Positions 1 through 8,417 of a stretch of DNA of 64,000 bases are shown piece after piece (position 1 is the first letter of the stretch; each line of letters opens with the position of its first letter). Source of the stretch: Elusimicrobiota bacterium (lineage in GTDB: Bacteria; Elusimicrobiota; Elusimicrobia; UBA1565); the NCBI GenBank assembly GCA_041660925.1, contig JBAZVI010000004.1, forward strand, positions 62,001 through 126,000. Reading direction: 5' to 3'. The position numbers were made by a program, and so were the translations under genes. The notes beneath the pieces were generated by a model. The model saw only the letters and a program-made list of their open reading frames with translations, did not search any database and was not told where the DNA came from.

Positions 1-138
1 CCCCGCGGGCGCGACGAAGAGCGCGGAGAGGATGCAGAGCATCGCGATGAGCGGGCCGATGCCCTTGCCCCGGCCGAGCAGCAGGAGCAGCAGTGCGAGC
101 CAACCCTTTTTCTTGTTCCTCTCAAGGAATTCGCTCAT
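1..138 (-). CDS. Partial small membrane protein, N-terminus only
   Basis: The gene runs off the left edge, so only 46 codons are visible. The start ATG is at 138-136. The protein opens MSEFLERNKKKGWLALLLLL: a short charged head with a KKK cluster, then Leu-rich and Ile/Leu/Ala-rich hydrophobic stretches that look like one or two membrane helices. It is the next gene downstream of the seven-gene membrane-protein run at 513-9455, but it has its own promoter (194-223) of the same design as that run's promoter. This suggests shared regulation. Family and function cannot be told from the fragment. Confidence 0.6.
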   Translation of the reverse strand, partial: MSEFLERNKKKGWLALLLLLLGRGKGIGPLIAMLCILSALFVAPAG

Positions 139-193
139 ATGACCCCGAGTAGACGCGCCGACGAGGGGCTTCCTCGGCCCGTGTCTCGCTATT

Positions 194-223
194 AGTGTAA
201 AAGGAGACTAATGGCACTGTCAA
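194..223 (-). promoter_or_regulatory. Sigma70-type promoter, TTGACA-18-TACACT
   Basis: On the minus strand a perfect -35 TTGACA (complement of 218-223) is followed after 18 bases by TACACT (complement of 194-199; 4 of 6 matches to TATAAT). The expected start of transcription is near 187, giving a leader of about 50 bases before the ATG at 138. The same two hexamers occur upstream of the gene at 8418-9455. Confidence 0.65.
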
Positions 224-462
224 GGGTCCTCTGTCGCCGCCGCGCTCGCCCGGCCGATCGGTAATCGGCCAGGGGGAGCGCGGTTCCCTCGCTGCGGAGA
301 GGAAAAGTCCTTCCGACGTGGCCTCCGCTCGGCGGCTCCCCAAGGGGGAGGGCCCTGCCCCCCTCCCGGAGCGGTGTGGCGGAGGAAACCGCCACACTCG
401 TGAAACGACCCCGTATAACGACTGGATGGAGTGATATACGGGGGTTATCGGCGGGGGATGAG

Positions 463-492
463 CCGGGGGGCTCCGCGTGCGGAGCCCCCCGG
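463..492 (-). terminator. GC-rich hairpin after the membrane-protein run
   Basis: The arms 463-476 and 479-492 are perfectly complementary (effectively 13 bp with a CGTG loop). The hairpin lies 20 bases past the stop of the 513-767 gene on the minus strand. There is no T-tract after it, so it may be a processing or 3'-stabilising stem, or a non-canonical terminator. Confidence 0.4.
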
Positions 493-512
493 ATTACGGT
501 GCGGACGGCGCG

Positions 513-767
513 CTACTGCGCGGCGACGTCCTTGCCGGGCTTGAGGATCCAGCCGGCGTAGAACGCCAGACCGAGCAGGATCTCCCCGCCCAACAGCGGC
601 AGCGACCGCGTGGTCAGCCGGTGCAGCAAGCCGGGGACGTGCCCCCACTTGTTGCCGAGCCAGATGAACACCAGGGCGCTCACGAAGGCTCCGATCCACA
701 GGCCGACGCCGATGGCCATGTTGAGCCTCGCGCAGTCCGGCGCGTCGAGCTTCTTGATTCTGATCAT
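513..767 (-). CDS. Small two-helix membrane protein, unknown function
   Basis: An 84-residue protein. A short polar head (MIRIKKLDAPDCARLN) is followed by two hydrophobic segments, about residues 17-37 and 57-74, so it is predicted to be an inner-membrane hairpin. It lacks the long Ala/Gly-rich region and TPY motif of the five upstream genes, so it is not an obvious member of that family. It starts 7 bases after the stop of the 775-2157 gene and is the last gene of the run, with a strong hairpin just beyond it. I do not recognise a family. It could be an accessory subunit of whatever the paralogous proteins build. Confidence 0.6.
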   Translation of the reverse strand: MIRIKKLDAPDCARLNMAIGVGLWIGAFVSALVFIWLGNKWGHVPGLLHRLTTRSLPLLGGEILLGLAFYAGWILKPGKDVAAQ

Positions 768-774
768 CTCCCGT

Positions 775-2157
775 TCACTCCTGGTACGTCGCGTTGCGTT
801 CCTTGCCCACGTCGGTCTGCACGGTGCCCCGGGTCTTGACGTCGCCCTGGTAGGTCCCGTGCTTCCCGCCCTTCGCGGCGTCGGCGTCGTCCTTGATGAT
901 CTCTCCCTGCTCCTTCTGGCCGTAGGCGTCGCTGACCGTGTCGCCCATGTTGCCGGCCATGTCGGACATCATGACGCCCATCGCGATGAGCGCGAGCGCG
1001 AGGATGATGAGCACGATCGCGATGGCCGTGCCGTAGGGCACCATCCCCCAGATGTAGTAGGCGATGGCGAGGAGCACGACCGCGATGAGGTAGAGCATGA
1101 TCGCGATGTTCGACATCCCCTGCGCTCCGTCGACCATCCCCTGATACGGCGTGACGTTCTGGCCCGCGCCGGGGTCGGGCTGCGTGTAGCCGCTGCCGCT
1201 GCCCGACGGGCTCTCGCCGCCGCCGCCCATGACCATCGGCGTGTCGCCCATGCCCGCGCCGCCCGGTCCGTCGATGCTGCCGCCCTGGGTCTTGCCCTGC
1301 TCGAAGGCGTCGGTGGCGTACTGCGAGCTCTGCTCGCCGCCCGCTCCCTTCGCCTGAGCCGACAACCGGTCGGAGAACTTGAGCTGGCCCATGGCCCGGC
1401 TCGACTTGGCCCCCCGCGTGCTCAGCGCCCGCGCGCTCGCGCGCTCGCCGCCGCGCTTCATCGAGAGGTTCCCCGTCGCCGTGCGGCCGAGCGCCATCTG
1501 CCCGGCCCCGGGCTTGGCTCCCGGAGCGCGCATGCTGTTGCTGCCTCCGGAGAAGATGCTCTTGCTCCCGAAGGCGCTCGAGCCGGAGGTCCCCTGGCTC
1601 AGCTTCGCCCCGGAGAGCCCTCCCATGCCGCCCGCGCCGGCGCCCGCGCCGGCCATCATCGCGCCGACGTCGGGCATGGCGCCCTCCGCCTTCGCGTCGG
1701 CGCCGCCCTCCTTGGCCGCGTCCGCGTCGGCGCCCGCCGCGCCGCCCTTGGGTCCCGCCGCGTTCGCCATCGCGGGGTCGTCCCACTTGACCTCGCCTTT
1801 CGAGGCGTCGGCGAGATAGCTCAGCGAGCGGCTCCCGTCGGCGTTGCGCTTCTGGATCTGCATCCCCGAGGCGATGGGAGAGAGGTTCGGCGACTTCGAC
1901 GCCGAGGCCTGCCCCTTGCTCAGGTAGCCGTAGCCGACGAGCCCGGCCCCGCCCACGCCGAGCGCGAGCGCCGCGACCGCGACCTTGCCGCTCAGGGCCG
2001 CGAGCAGGCCGCCTCCGGCCTGACGCGCCCCGGCGGCTGCGACGGCGGAGGAACCGGAGGGCGAACCGCGGAAGAGCCAGCCGAGCCCGCGCTTCTTCTC
2101 CTTGTTCTCCTTCCTCAGCACCGGGATGTCCGGCACGCCTTCGGGTCTGTTCTCCAT
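775..2157 (-). CDS. Membrane-anchored Ala/Gly-rich paralogue 5 (TPYQ family)
   Basis: A 460-residue protein of unknown function, the most diverged of five tandem paralogues. A basic head (KENKEKKRG) precedes one membrane helix near residues 58-79. A long low-complexity region rich in Ala, Gly, Ser and Met follows. The family motif NVTPYQGMVDGA is near residue 334, then come two strongly hydrophobic helices (about 350-371 and 375-397) and a charged tail of about 60 residues ending VGKERNATYQE. Unlike its paralogues it has no third C-terminal helix. The ATG is preceded by GGGGAGG. The 22-base gap to the preceding gene supports co-transcription. What is seen is the architecture; membership of the family with the neighbours is inferred from the shared motif and layout. 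Confidence 0.7.
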   Translation of the reverse strand: MENRPEGVPDIPVLRKENKEKKRGLGWLFRGSPSGSSAVAAAGARQAGGGLLAALSGKVAVAALALGVGGAGLVGYGYLSKGQASASKSPNLSPIASGMQIQKRNADGSRSLSYLADASKGEVKWDDPAMANAAGPKGGAAGADADAAKEGGADAKAEGAMPDVGAMMAGAGAGAGGMGGLSGAKLSQGTSGSSAFGSKSIFSGGSNSMRAPGAKPGAGQMALGRTATGNLSMKRGGERASARALSTRGAKSSRAMGQLKFSDRLSAQAKGAGGEQSSQYATDAFEQGKTQGGSIDGPGGAGMGDTPMVMGGGGESPSGSGSGYTQPDPGAGQNVTPYQGMVDGAQGMSNIAIMLYLIAVVLLAIAYYIWGMVPYGTAIAIVLIILALALIAMGVMMSDMAGNMGDTVSDAYGQKEQGEIIKDDADAAKGGKHGTYQGDVKTRGTVQTDVGKERNATYQE

Positions 2158-2179
2158 AGACGCCTCCCCTCTTTCCCCT

Positions 2180-3658
2180 CTACTTCATCTTCCCTTTAAG
2201 GAGCTGTCCGGCGACCGCCCCGCCGATCTGCGAGGCCAGTGCGATCTGCTTGTACGACTCCTCGGCGACCTCGGGGTCCGCGAGCAGCGATTGATACGCG
2301 AAATACGTCGACAAACCGCCCGTCGCGGTGAAGATGGCTCCCTGGAGCATCTGTCCTTGAGCCATGAGCATGACGCCGATGAGCGTGACCATCGCGCTCA
2401 TCGCCACGGCCACCATGGCGATCGCCTCGGCCATCGCCACGCTCATCGACAGGAAGAGTCCGGCCTCGACCATCCCTTCGTACGCGATGAAGGTCAGCAA
2501 GGCCGCCAGGCCGAGGAGCACGGTCGCCCCGTCCACCATCTTCTGCCACGGCGTGACGTTCTCCGTGTCGCCGACGTCGGGCGCCGCGTCCTGCGCGGGC
2601 GTCGTCGTCCCCGGCTGCTCGATGGGCGTGCCGCCCGTCGTGCCCTCGCCGCTCGTGTCGGGGCCGCCGCTGATCGCGCTGCTGGCGCCGGCGCCCTGCA
2701 GGGCGTTGCCCGCCGGCTGCGCGTTGGACCACTCCTGGGTGTGGACGGCGGAGCCCGCCTCCGCGTTCCCGGTCTTGGTCGGGCCCATCGCGCGGTTCAT
2801 GCGGTCGAGCCGCCGCGCCGTGGCGCTCTTATACGACGAAGAGCCGCGCGGGACCGCCGCGACCGGAGCGCGGGTCACCTTCCCCGTCGACGCGGTGTTG
2901 AAGGCCTTCGCCTGGGCGAGCTGGGTGTTGCCCACCGGCTGCTTGAAGGTCCCGCCGATGCCGCTCGTCATGCCCGCGCCGCCGTTGAGCTGGCCGCGCT
3001 GGCTGAACTTGCCCAGAGGCGCGGCGACCATCTTCGCCGCGCTCTGCTGCGCCGCGCCGAGGGATTGCTCGGGCGCCTGGCCCGCCGCGGCCGCCTCCGG
3101 CGACGACGCCTCGGCCGCGGCCGCCGCCGCGTCCGGCGCGGGAGCGGCCGCGTCCCCCCCCGCCGCCTGCGGCGGGGCGAAGAGCCCGCTGTTGGCCTTC
3201 TGCGCGAGCGCCAGCGCGGAAGGACCGGCCGGCGACGGACCGGCGACGTCCTTGAGCTGGTCGGGGCTGTAGCTCGACTGGAAGGGCGCGGCGCGTCGGG
3301 CCGCCTGGACCTTCCCGAAGCCCCCGCGCTTGCCCATGTCGAGCATCCCGAAGCCGGAGACAGAGACCGCGGCTCCGACGACGATGCCGAGCGCGGCTTT
3401 CGACCCGAGGAACCTCATGAACTGTCCGGCGAAGCCCTTCGGGTAGACGCGCGCGATGCCGTGCCAGCTCCCGCCGTTGAGGTTGGCGAGCCGGAGCATG
3501 TAGGGCTGCACCTGCCGCACGGCGATGGCGGGTCCTCCGCCGGGGAGGGCGACCCCTCCGCCGGAGGAGCCGGGCAGCAGGCCCCCGCCGGCTTTGCGGT
3601 CGTCCTTGTCCTTGTCCCCGGAACGCACGCGGATGTCGTCGTCGCTGTCGTCAGCCAT
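2180..3658 (-). CDS. Membrane-anchored Ala/Gly-rich paralogue 4 (TPYQ family)
   Basis: A 492-residue protein. An acidic, Asp-rich head (MADDSDDDIRVRSGDKDKDD) is followed by an anchor helix near residue 85-100 with the family sequence GMLDMGKRGGFG just after it. The middle is Ala/Gly/Ser-rich and carries FQSSYSPDQL, LAQAKAFNTASTGKV and ARRLDRMNRAMG, all of which recur in the next two genes. The C-terminal core begins ENVTPWQKMVDGA near 366, then three membrane helices, the last opened by GQMLQGAIFTATGG. The start has a good GGAGG site 5 bases upstream. No enzymatic motif is visible. A structural or secretion-related membrane role is a guess. Confidence 0.72.
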   Translation of the reverse strand: MADDSDDDIRVRSGDKDKDDRKAGGGLLPGSSGGGVALPGGGPAIAVRQVQPYMLRLANLNGGSWHGIARVYPKGFAGQFMRFLGSKAALGIVVGAAVSVSGFGMLDMGKRGGFGKVQAARRAAPFQSSYSPDQLKDVAGPSPAGPSALALAQKANSGLFAPPQAAGGDAAAPAPDAAAAAAEASSPEAAAAGQAPEQSLGAAQQSAAKMVAAPLGKFSQRGQLNGGAGMTSGIGGTFKQPVGNTQLAQAKAFNTASTGKVTRAPVAAVPRGSSSYKSATARRLDRMNRAMGPTKTGNAEAGSAVHTQEWSNAQPAGNALQGAGASSAISGGPDTSGEGTTGGTPIEQPGTTTPAQDAAPDVGDTENVTPWQKMVDGATVLLGLAALLTFIAYEGMVEAGLFLSMSVAMAEAIAMVAVAMSAMVTLIGVMLMAQGQMLQGAIFTATGGLSTYFAYQSLLADPEVAEESYKQIALASQIGGAVAGQLLKGKMK

Positions 3659-3690
3659 AAACTCCTCCCAGGATCATATCCGTCCCCGGT

Positions 3691-5076
3691 TCATTCCGCC
3701 TTATCCTTCATGAGGCTGCCGGCGATCGCGCCGCCGGCGGAGACCGCCGCGGCGTAGAGCACCGTATTGCCGATGAGGGCCTGCGGGTTCTCCGCGACGG
3801 AGGTCCAGGCGAGATACGCGCCGAGGGCTCCGCAGACGGTGAAGATGGCGCCCTGCGCCATCTGGCCCGAGGCCATCATCATGACGCCGCAGAGCGCCGC
3901 CATGGCCGCGCACACCGCCGCAAGCTTCGCGATGAAGCACGCGACGGCCAGAGCCGGCGGCCACCCCTTGATCTTCGAGACCCCGTACGCGATGGCCATG
4001 AGCAACGCGCAGGCGGCCAGCATGATGACCGCCATGTCCACCTGCGACTGGTAGGGGGTGACGTTCTTACCGCCGTCGACCGGCGGGGGCTCGGTCTGCG
4101 GAGGCGTCGCGGTGGGATTCCCCACCGGATCGCCGTCGCCGACGCCTTCGTCGCCGCTGATCTGCCCGCCCGTCCCGGCGCCGCCGACGCCGGCGCCCTG
4201 GATGCCGCTGCCGGTGGGCGCGCCGTTGGACCACTGCTGAGTCTGCGTCGCCGCCGCCGATTCGGCGCCGCTGCGGCGGGTCGCGCCCATCGCGCGGTTC
4301 ATGTCGTCGAGCCGCCGGGCGTTCGCGCCCTTCATCGCGGAACGACCCATGTTGCGCGCCGGCGTCATCCCGCGCGAGACCTTGCCGGTCGAAGGATTGT
4401 TGAAGGCCTTGGCCTGCGCGAGCTGGGCGTTGCCGAGCTTGGGGCTCTGGAAGGACTGTCCCACGCCGCCCGCCATGCCGCCGCCGCCCGCGAGCCCGCC
4501 CATGCCCGAGCTGAACTTGCCGTAGCCGGCGTTGGGCAGCGCCTTGCCTCCGCCCTGCGCCGCAGCCGCGCCCGCCGCCTGCGCCATCGCGGCGGCATCG
4601 ACGGCCGGCGCCTGCGGGGTCTCCTCGCCGCCCGCGGCGGCGTCCTTGGACCCTTCACCCGTCGGAGCGGGAGCGTCGGCCGAAGGCGCCCCCTCGTCGA
4701 AGGCCCCTTTGTTCGCCTTGCTCGCCATGTCGAGGCCCGAGGCCCCGTAGGCCGCGTCGCGCTGCCCGTCGGGGTTGTAGCTCGAGCGGAAGCTCGGGGC
4801 CGAGAGCGCCTTTCGCGGCGCCTCGACGCCGAAGCCTCCGCGCTTCGTCATGTCCGCGAGCCCGAAGCCGGAGACGGTCATGAGCAGGGCGACGACGGCG
4901 GCCGCCCCGAGCTTCGTGTTGACGGCCGCCGTGAGCCGCTGAGCGAGGACGCGCAGCGATCCCAGGCGCCCGCCGACGGCGGAGCCGCCGCGGGTCATGG
5001 AGCCCACGCGCGCGCCGCTCGACATCCAGGGCGGGAGCGCCCCGCCGGATTTCTTCTCTTTCTCTTCAGAGCTCAT
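3691..5076 (-). CDS. Membrane-anchored Ala/Gly-rich paralogue 3 (TPYQ family)
   Basis: A 461-residue protein. I chose the ATG at 5076 (MSSEEKEKKSGGALPPWM) over an ATG 30 bases upstream because it matches the start of the neighbouring paralogue (MSSEREEDKKGGAVPPWM) and has GGAGG at good spacing. The order is: charged head, PPWM box, anchor helix, GLADMTKRGGFGVEAPR, FRSSYNPDG, a long Ala/Gly-rich middle with LAQAKAFNNPSTGKV and ARRLDDMNRAMG, then KNVTPYQSQVDMA near 337 and three hydrophobic helices including GQMAQGAIFTVCGALGAYLA. The strong similarity to the 5131-6630 product over its whole length points to a recent tandem duplication. Function unknown. Confidence 0.72.
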   Translation of the reverse strand: MSSEEKEKKSGGALPPWMSSGARVGSMTRGGSAVGGRLGSLRVLAQRLTAAVNTKLGAAAVVALLMTVSGFGLADMTKRGGFGVEAPRKALSAPSFRSSYNPDGQRDAAYGASGLDMASKANKGAFDEGAPSADAPAPTGEGSKDAAAGGEETPQAPAVDAAAMAQAAGAAAAQGGGKALPNAGYGKFSSGMGGLAGGGGMAGGVGQSFQSPKLGNAQLAQAKAFNNPSTGKVSRGMTPARNMGRSAMKGANARRLDDMNRAMGATRRSGAESAAATQTQQWSNGAPTGSGIQGAGVGGAGTGGQISGDEGVGDGDPVGNPTATPPQTEPPPVDGGKNVTPYQSQVDMAVIMLAACALLMAIAYGVSKIKGWPPALAVACFIAKLAAVCAAMAALCGVMMMASGQMAQGAIFTVCGALGAYLAWTSVAENPQALIGNTVLYAAAVSAGGAIAGSLMKDKAE

Positions 5077-5130
5077 GATGCCCCTCCTCTCCTCTCCATC
5101 GCGCACGGTCCACAGAGCGAAATCACTCGT

Positions 5131-6630
5131 CTACATGCCCGGCGCCGCCGTCGCGCCTCCGGTGTTCGCGGGGGCCGGCGATGCGGCGGGCGCGGACGCG
5201 GGGGCCGGCGATGCGGCGGGCGCGGACGCGGCGCCCGAAGTACTGCCGGAGCCCCCGACCACGCTCTGCGCGCCCGCGTCCCCTGCGGCGGTGGCCTGGG
5301 CGGAACCCTGCGCCGCGGCCTGGCCTTCCGCCGCCTGGGCGTTGCCCTCGGCCGCGGTATAAGAGATATAGGTCAGCAATGCGCCCACGCCCGTGAAGAT
5401 GAGCCCCTGCATCGCCTGGCCGCCCTGCGCCATGATGGCGACGCCCATGATGGCCGTGATGGCCGCGCAGGCCATGGCCGCGTAGGCGAGGTACTTGGCG
5501 ATGGTATAGGCCATGGGATAGGTCTTGCCGAGCATCCCCACCAGATAGGAGAGGAGAAGGAGCACCGATGCCGCCATCAACATGATGGTCGCCATGTCCA
5601 CCATCCCTTGATAAGGGGTGACGTTCTTCCCTTCTCCCGCCGAGGGGACCTCGGTGCTCGGGGTAGGCGTCCCCGAGCCCACGGGGCCGCCGTCCTCCAA
5701 CCCGCTGCCGGGGACGAACGCCCCGCTCGTCGGCGAGCCGCCGACCCCGGCGCCCTGCACGGAACTGCCGGCCGGCGCGGCGTTGCTCCACTGCTGGGTC
5801 TGCGACGCGGCCGCCGTCTCGGCGTTGCCGCTCTTCGTCGCGGACATCGCGCGGTTCATGTTGTCGAGCCGCCGGGCCGTCGCGCCCTTCATCCCGGAGC
5901 GCCCGAGGTTGCGCGCCGTGTTCATGCGCCGGACGCTCGCCTTGTTCGACGGAGAGAACGCCCGCGCCTGCGCGAGCTGGGTGTTGCCGAGCTTGGGCTG
6001 CGAGAAGGCCTGCCCGACCCCGCCCCAGGCCCCGCCGCCGCCCAGGCCGCCGCTCGCCGAGCTGAACTTGCCGTAACCGGCGTTCGCGAGGCCTTTCCCC
6101 GTCCCTGCGGCGGCCGCGGCAGCGGCCGCCGCCGCGTCCGGCGCGGCTCCCGCCGCCGCGTCCGCGGACGGGACTTCAGGCGAGGTCTCCGCCGCGCCCG
6201 CGGCATCCTGCGCCGCTTCGCCGCTCCCCGCCCCCTCTCCGTCGGCGAACGCGCCGCGGTTGGCCTGCTGGGCGTAGTCGAGGCCGGACGAAGGAGAGCC
6301 CGACGCGTAGAGGGAGGCGGCCGAATCGGGGCTGTAGCTCGAGCGGAAGCCGGAGGCGCTCCGCGGCGCCTCGACGCCGATGCCGCCGCGCCGACCGATG
6401 TCGAAGAGGCCGTAGCTGGAGACCGCGAGGCCCGCGAGGATGGCGGCCGCGACCATGCTCTTGCTCGTGAGGAAGGCCGCGACCCGGCCGCCGAAGACGC
6501 CCCTCAGCAGGCCGCCGAAGCGTCCGCCGACGGCGCCGCCGCCGCGCACCATGGAGCCCACGCGGGCCGTCCCCCCCATCCAGGGCGGGACCGCTCCACC
6601 TTTTTTGTCTTCTTCGCGCTCTGAGCTCAT
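5131..6630 (-). CDS. Membrane-anchored Ala/Gly-rich paralogue 2 (TPYQ family)
   Basis: A 499-residue protein, closest to the 3691-5076 product: shared head, PPWM box, DIGRRGGIGVEAPR after the anchor helix, FRSSYSPDS, LAQARAF, ARRLDNMNRAM and KNVTPYQGMVDMATIML. After the TPY motif come three membrane helices, the third within MQGLIFTGVGALLTYISY. The C-terminus is extended by about 90 residues rich in Ala, Gly, Ser and Pro. This extension includes an exact 30-base tandem duplication (5171-5230) encoding an Ala/Ser/Pro unit, so the tail is likely a flexible, length-variable segment. No enzyme motif is seen. Confidence 0.72.
   Translation of the reverse strand: MSSEREEDKKGGAVPPWMGGTARVGSMVRGGGAVGGRFGGLLRGVFGGRVAAFLTSKSMVAAAILAGLAVSSYGLFDIGRRGGIGVEAPRSASGFRSSYSPDSAASLYASGSPSSGLDYAQQANRGAFADGEGAGSGEAAQDAAGAAETSPEVPSADAAAGAAPDAAAAAAAAAAGTGKGLANAGYGKFSSASGGLGGGGAWGGVGQAFSQPKLGNTQLAQARAFSPSNKASVRRMNTARNLGRSGMKGATARRLDNMNRAMSATKSGNAETAAASQTQQWSNAAPAGSSVQGAGVGGSPTSGAFVPGSGLEDGGPVGSGTPTPSTEVPSAGEGKNVTPYQGMVDMATIMLMAASVLLLLSYLVGMLGKTYPMAYTIAKYLAYAAMACAAITAIMGVAIMAQGGQAMQGLIFTGVGALLTYISYTAAEGNAQAAEGQAAAQGSAQATAAGDAGAQSVVGGSGSTSGAASAPAASPAPASAPAASPAPANTGGATAAPGM
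5171..5230 (-). repeat. Two exact tandem copies of a 30-base unit
   Basis: Bases 5171-5200 and 5201-5230 are identical. They are in frame in the preceding CDS and encode a repeated ten-residue Ala/Ser/Pro segment near its C-terminus. Replication slippage is the likely origin. Confidence 0.9.
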
Positions 6631-6651
6631 AGTCGCATCTCCCCGGTCGTC

Positions 6652-8406
6652 CTACATCCCCGGCTGCACCGTCGATTGCGGTGTCGTCGGCGCTTCCACG
6701 ATGGGCGGCTCGACGGCAGGCGTCGCCTGAACGGGAGCCGCGTTCACGGGCGTCGCGTTCACAGGCGTCGCGTTCACGGGCGTCGCCTGGACTCCTCCCA
6801 GCGACGCCGTCGTCGGCGGGGGCGCCGTGAGCTGCGAGAACTGCGCCGCATTCAGGGTCCCCGGCGCCGCGCTCACCGGCGCCTGCTGGAGGACGAAGGT
6901 GTCCACGGTGGCCCCGTTCGCCGGGTTCACCGCCGTCCCCGTGATCGACGAACCGTTCTGCGTCCAGGTGACGTTCGTGCCCGCGGCCTGCTGCTGGCTC
7001 ATCCACTCGCCCCCCGTCACGTTGCCGGAGGAGCTCGCGCCCTGGACGTTCGCCATCGAGCCGCCGGGCTTCAGCATGGTGTTGCAGTTGTTCTGCAGCG
7101 CCGTGTTCTGGGCGGTGATCTTCGCCTGCGCCTGCTCCGCCGCGGTGGCGTCCGTGGCGGCCTTGTACCCCTGGTAGGCGAGGAAGGCCCCGGAGAGGGC
7201 GAACATGCCGCCCTGCATCGTCTGGCCGTACTGGCTGAGGAGGACGACGCCCAGCCCCGCCGCGACCACGCCGAGGCCGGCGGCGATCCAGCCCAGCGCC
7301 TGCGCGGCGGCGAAGTTCCCGCTCTTCTGGAACTGACCCGCCGCGAAGAGACAGACCATGCCCGCGAGCAGCGCGCCGATGGCCATGTACATGGTGTTCT
7401 TGTACGGGGTCTTGTCCTCCGCGTCCTTCACCGGCTCCGGCGGGGGCTGGACCTCGCGCAGGTCCTTCGAGACCTGGCTGCCCGGGCTCGAGTCGATGCC
7501 CCCGCCGCCCGTGCCCGTGCCGCCGATGCCCGCGCCGCTCGCCGCGGTGCCGGCCGAGCCGACGCTGCCGGCGCCGCCGTCGTAGGTGAGGCCCGAGCCC
7601 GGGCTCGAGACGTTGCCCGAGCGCAGGTTGCCCTTGACGACCTTCGAGGTCTGGCCGAGCTGCTTGGCGGCCGTGCCGCCGGGGCGGATCGCGGAGAGGC
7701 GCGTCGCGCCCATGCGCGCGCGGCTGCCGGCGCTCATGCCGCTCGTCCCCTTGGGAGGCGCCTTGTAGACGTTCTGGAAGCCCGAGCCGGCGAGCCCCGC
7801 CTGCGCGTCGAGGCGCGGGGTGTTCCCGCCGCCCGAGGTGGAGGGCATGCCGGCGCTCTTCACCATCTGCGGGCGCGGAGCGCCCGCGCGCGGAGAGCTC
7901 CCGGCGGCGCCCGCCGCCGCGGCGTGCGAGCCGGCGTTCGCGTCCTCGGCCGTCGCCGAGGCGTCCGCCGTCTCGCCGCCGGAGGCCGCGGCGTCCTTCG
8001 GGGTCTCCGCGGGAGCGTTGGCGCTGGCGAGATAGTCGAGCGAGGACGAGGCGCCGTCCGCCGAGGCCCTGGGCGCCTCCGCGGACAGCTCGGCCGCGGA
8101 GCCGATGGCGCCCTCCTTGTCGCTGGAGAAGACGCTGCCGCCGGAGACGTGGCGCGCGGTCCCTCTCGAGCCGCTGCCGAGCATGCCGATGCCGGCCGCC
8201 ACGGTCGTGCCCGCGAGGAGGAGGGCGACCACCGCGGCCTTGCTCGCGAGCAGGCCGCCTCCGCCGAGACCGGCCTCGGCGCCGCCGCCCGCGGCGCCGC
8301 CCAGGCCGAGTCGGGAGAGCAGGCCGGGGAGGAACCCTCCGCCCTTGCGCTCCTCGTCCTCTTTCTTCTTCAGGGTCTCCGGCTTGAAATCGAACTTGTC
8401 GGTCAT
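6652..8406 (-). CDS. Membrane-anchored Ala/Gly-rich paralogue 1, long tail
   Basis: A 584-residue protein, second gene of the run. A charged head (MTDKFDFKPETLKKKEDEER) and Gly-rich linker precede an anchor helix (about 57-76). The low-complexity middle follows, then EDKTPYKNTMYMAIGALLAG near 325 and three membrane helices, the last opened by YGQTMQGGMFALSGAFLAYQ. It differs from its paralogues in a C-terminal domain of about 150 residues beyond the helices. This domain has an Ala/Gln-rich, possibly coiled stretch (TAAEQAQAKITAQN), a WMSQQQAAGTNVTWTQNG segment and short TPVNA repeats. GAGGAG lies upstream of the ATG. Only 21 bases separate it from the next gene. Confidence 0.72.
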   Translation of the reverse strand: MTDKFDFKPETLKKKEDEERKGGGFLPGLLSRLGLGGAAGGGAEAGLGGGGLLASKAAVVALLLAGTTVAAGIGMLGSGSRGTARHVSGGSVFSSDKEGAIGSAAELSAEAPRASADGASSSLDYLASANAPAETPKDAAASGGETADASATAEDANAGSHAAAAGAAGSSPRAGAPRPQMVKSAGMPSTSGGGNTPRLDAQAGLAGSGFQNVYKAPPKGTSGMSAGSRARMGATRLSAIRPGGTAAKQLGQTSKVVKGNLRSGNVSSPGSGLTYDGGAGSVGSAGTAASGAGIGGTGTGGGGIDSSPGSQVSKDLREVQPPPEPVKDAEDKTPYKNTMYMAIGALLAGMVCLFAAGQFQKSGNFAAAQALGWIAAGLGVVAAGLGVVLLSQYGQTMQGGMFALSGAFLAYQGYKAATDATAAEQAQAKITAQNTALQNNCNTMLKPGGSMANVQGASSSGNVTGGEWMSQQQAAGTNVTWTQNGSSITGTAVNPANGATVDTFVLQQAPVSAAPGTLNAAQFSQLTAPPPTTASLGGVQATPVNATPVNATPVNAAPVQATPAVEPPIVEAPTTPQSTVQPGM

Positions 8407-8417
8407 GGGGGTTCTCC

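Larger units (their letters stand above)
139..512. other. Intergenic region with one promoter and one hairpin
   Basis: About 370 bases without a convincing gene. It holds a sigma70-type promoter for the leftward gene (194-223) and a strong GC hairpin (463-492) just beyond the stop codon of the 513-767 gene. Short open frames here have skewed Arg/Pro/Gly composition and no ribosome site, and are not believed. Confidence 0.6.

Noticed and set aside
610..2199. Long plus-strand open frame opposite the 775-2157 gene
   Set aside because: Arg/His/Ala-skewed product, no ribosome site; it is the antisense shadow of a GC-rich gene. The same applies to long plus-strand frames opposite 2180-8406.
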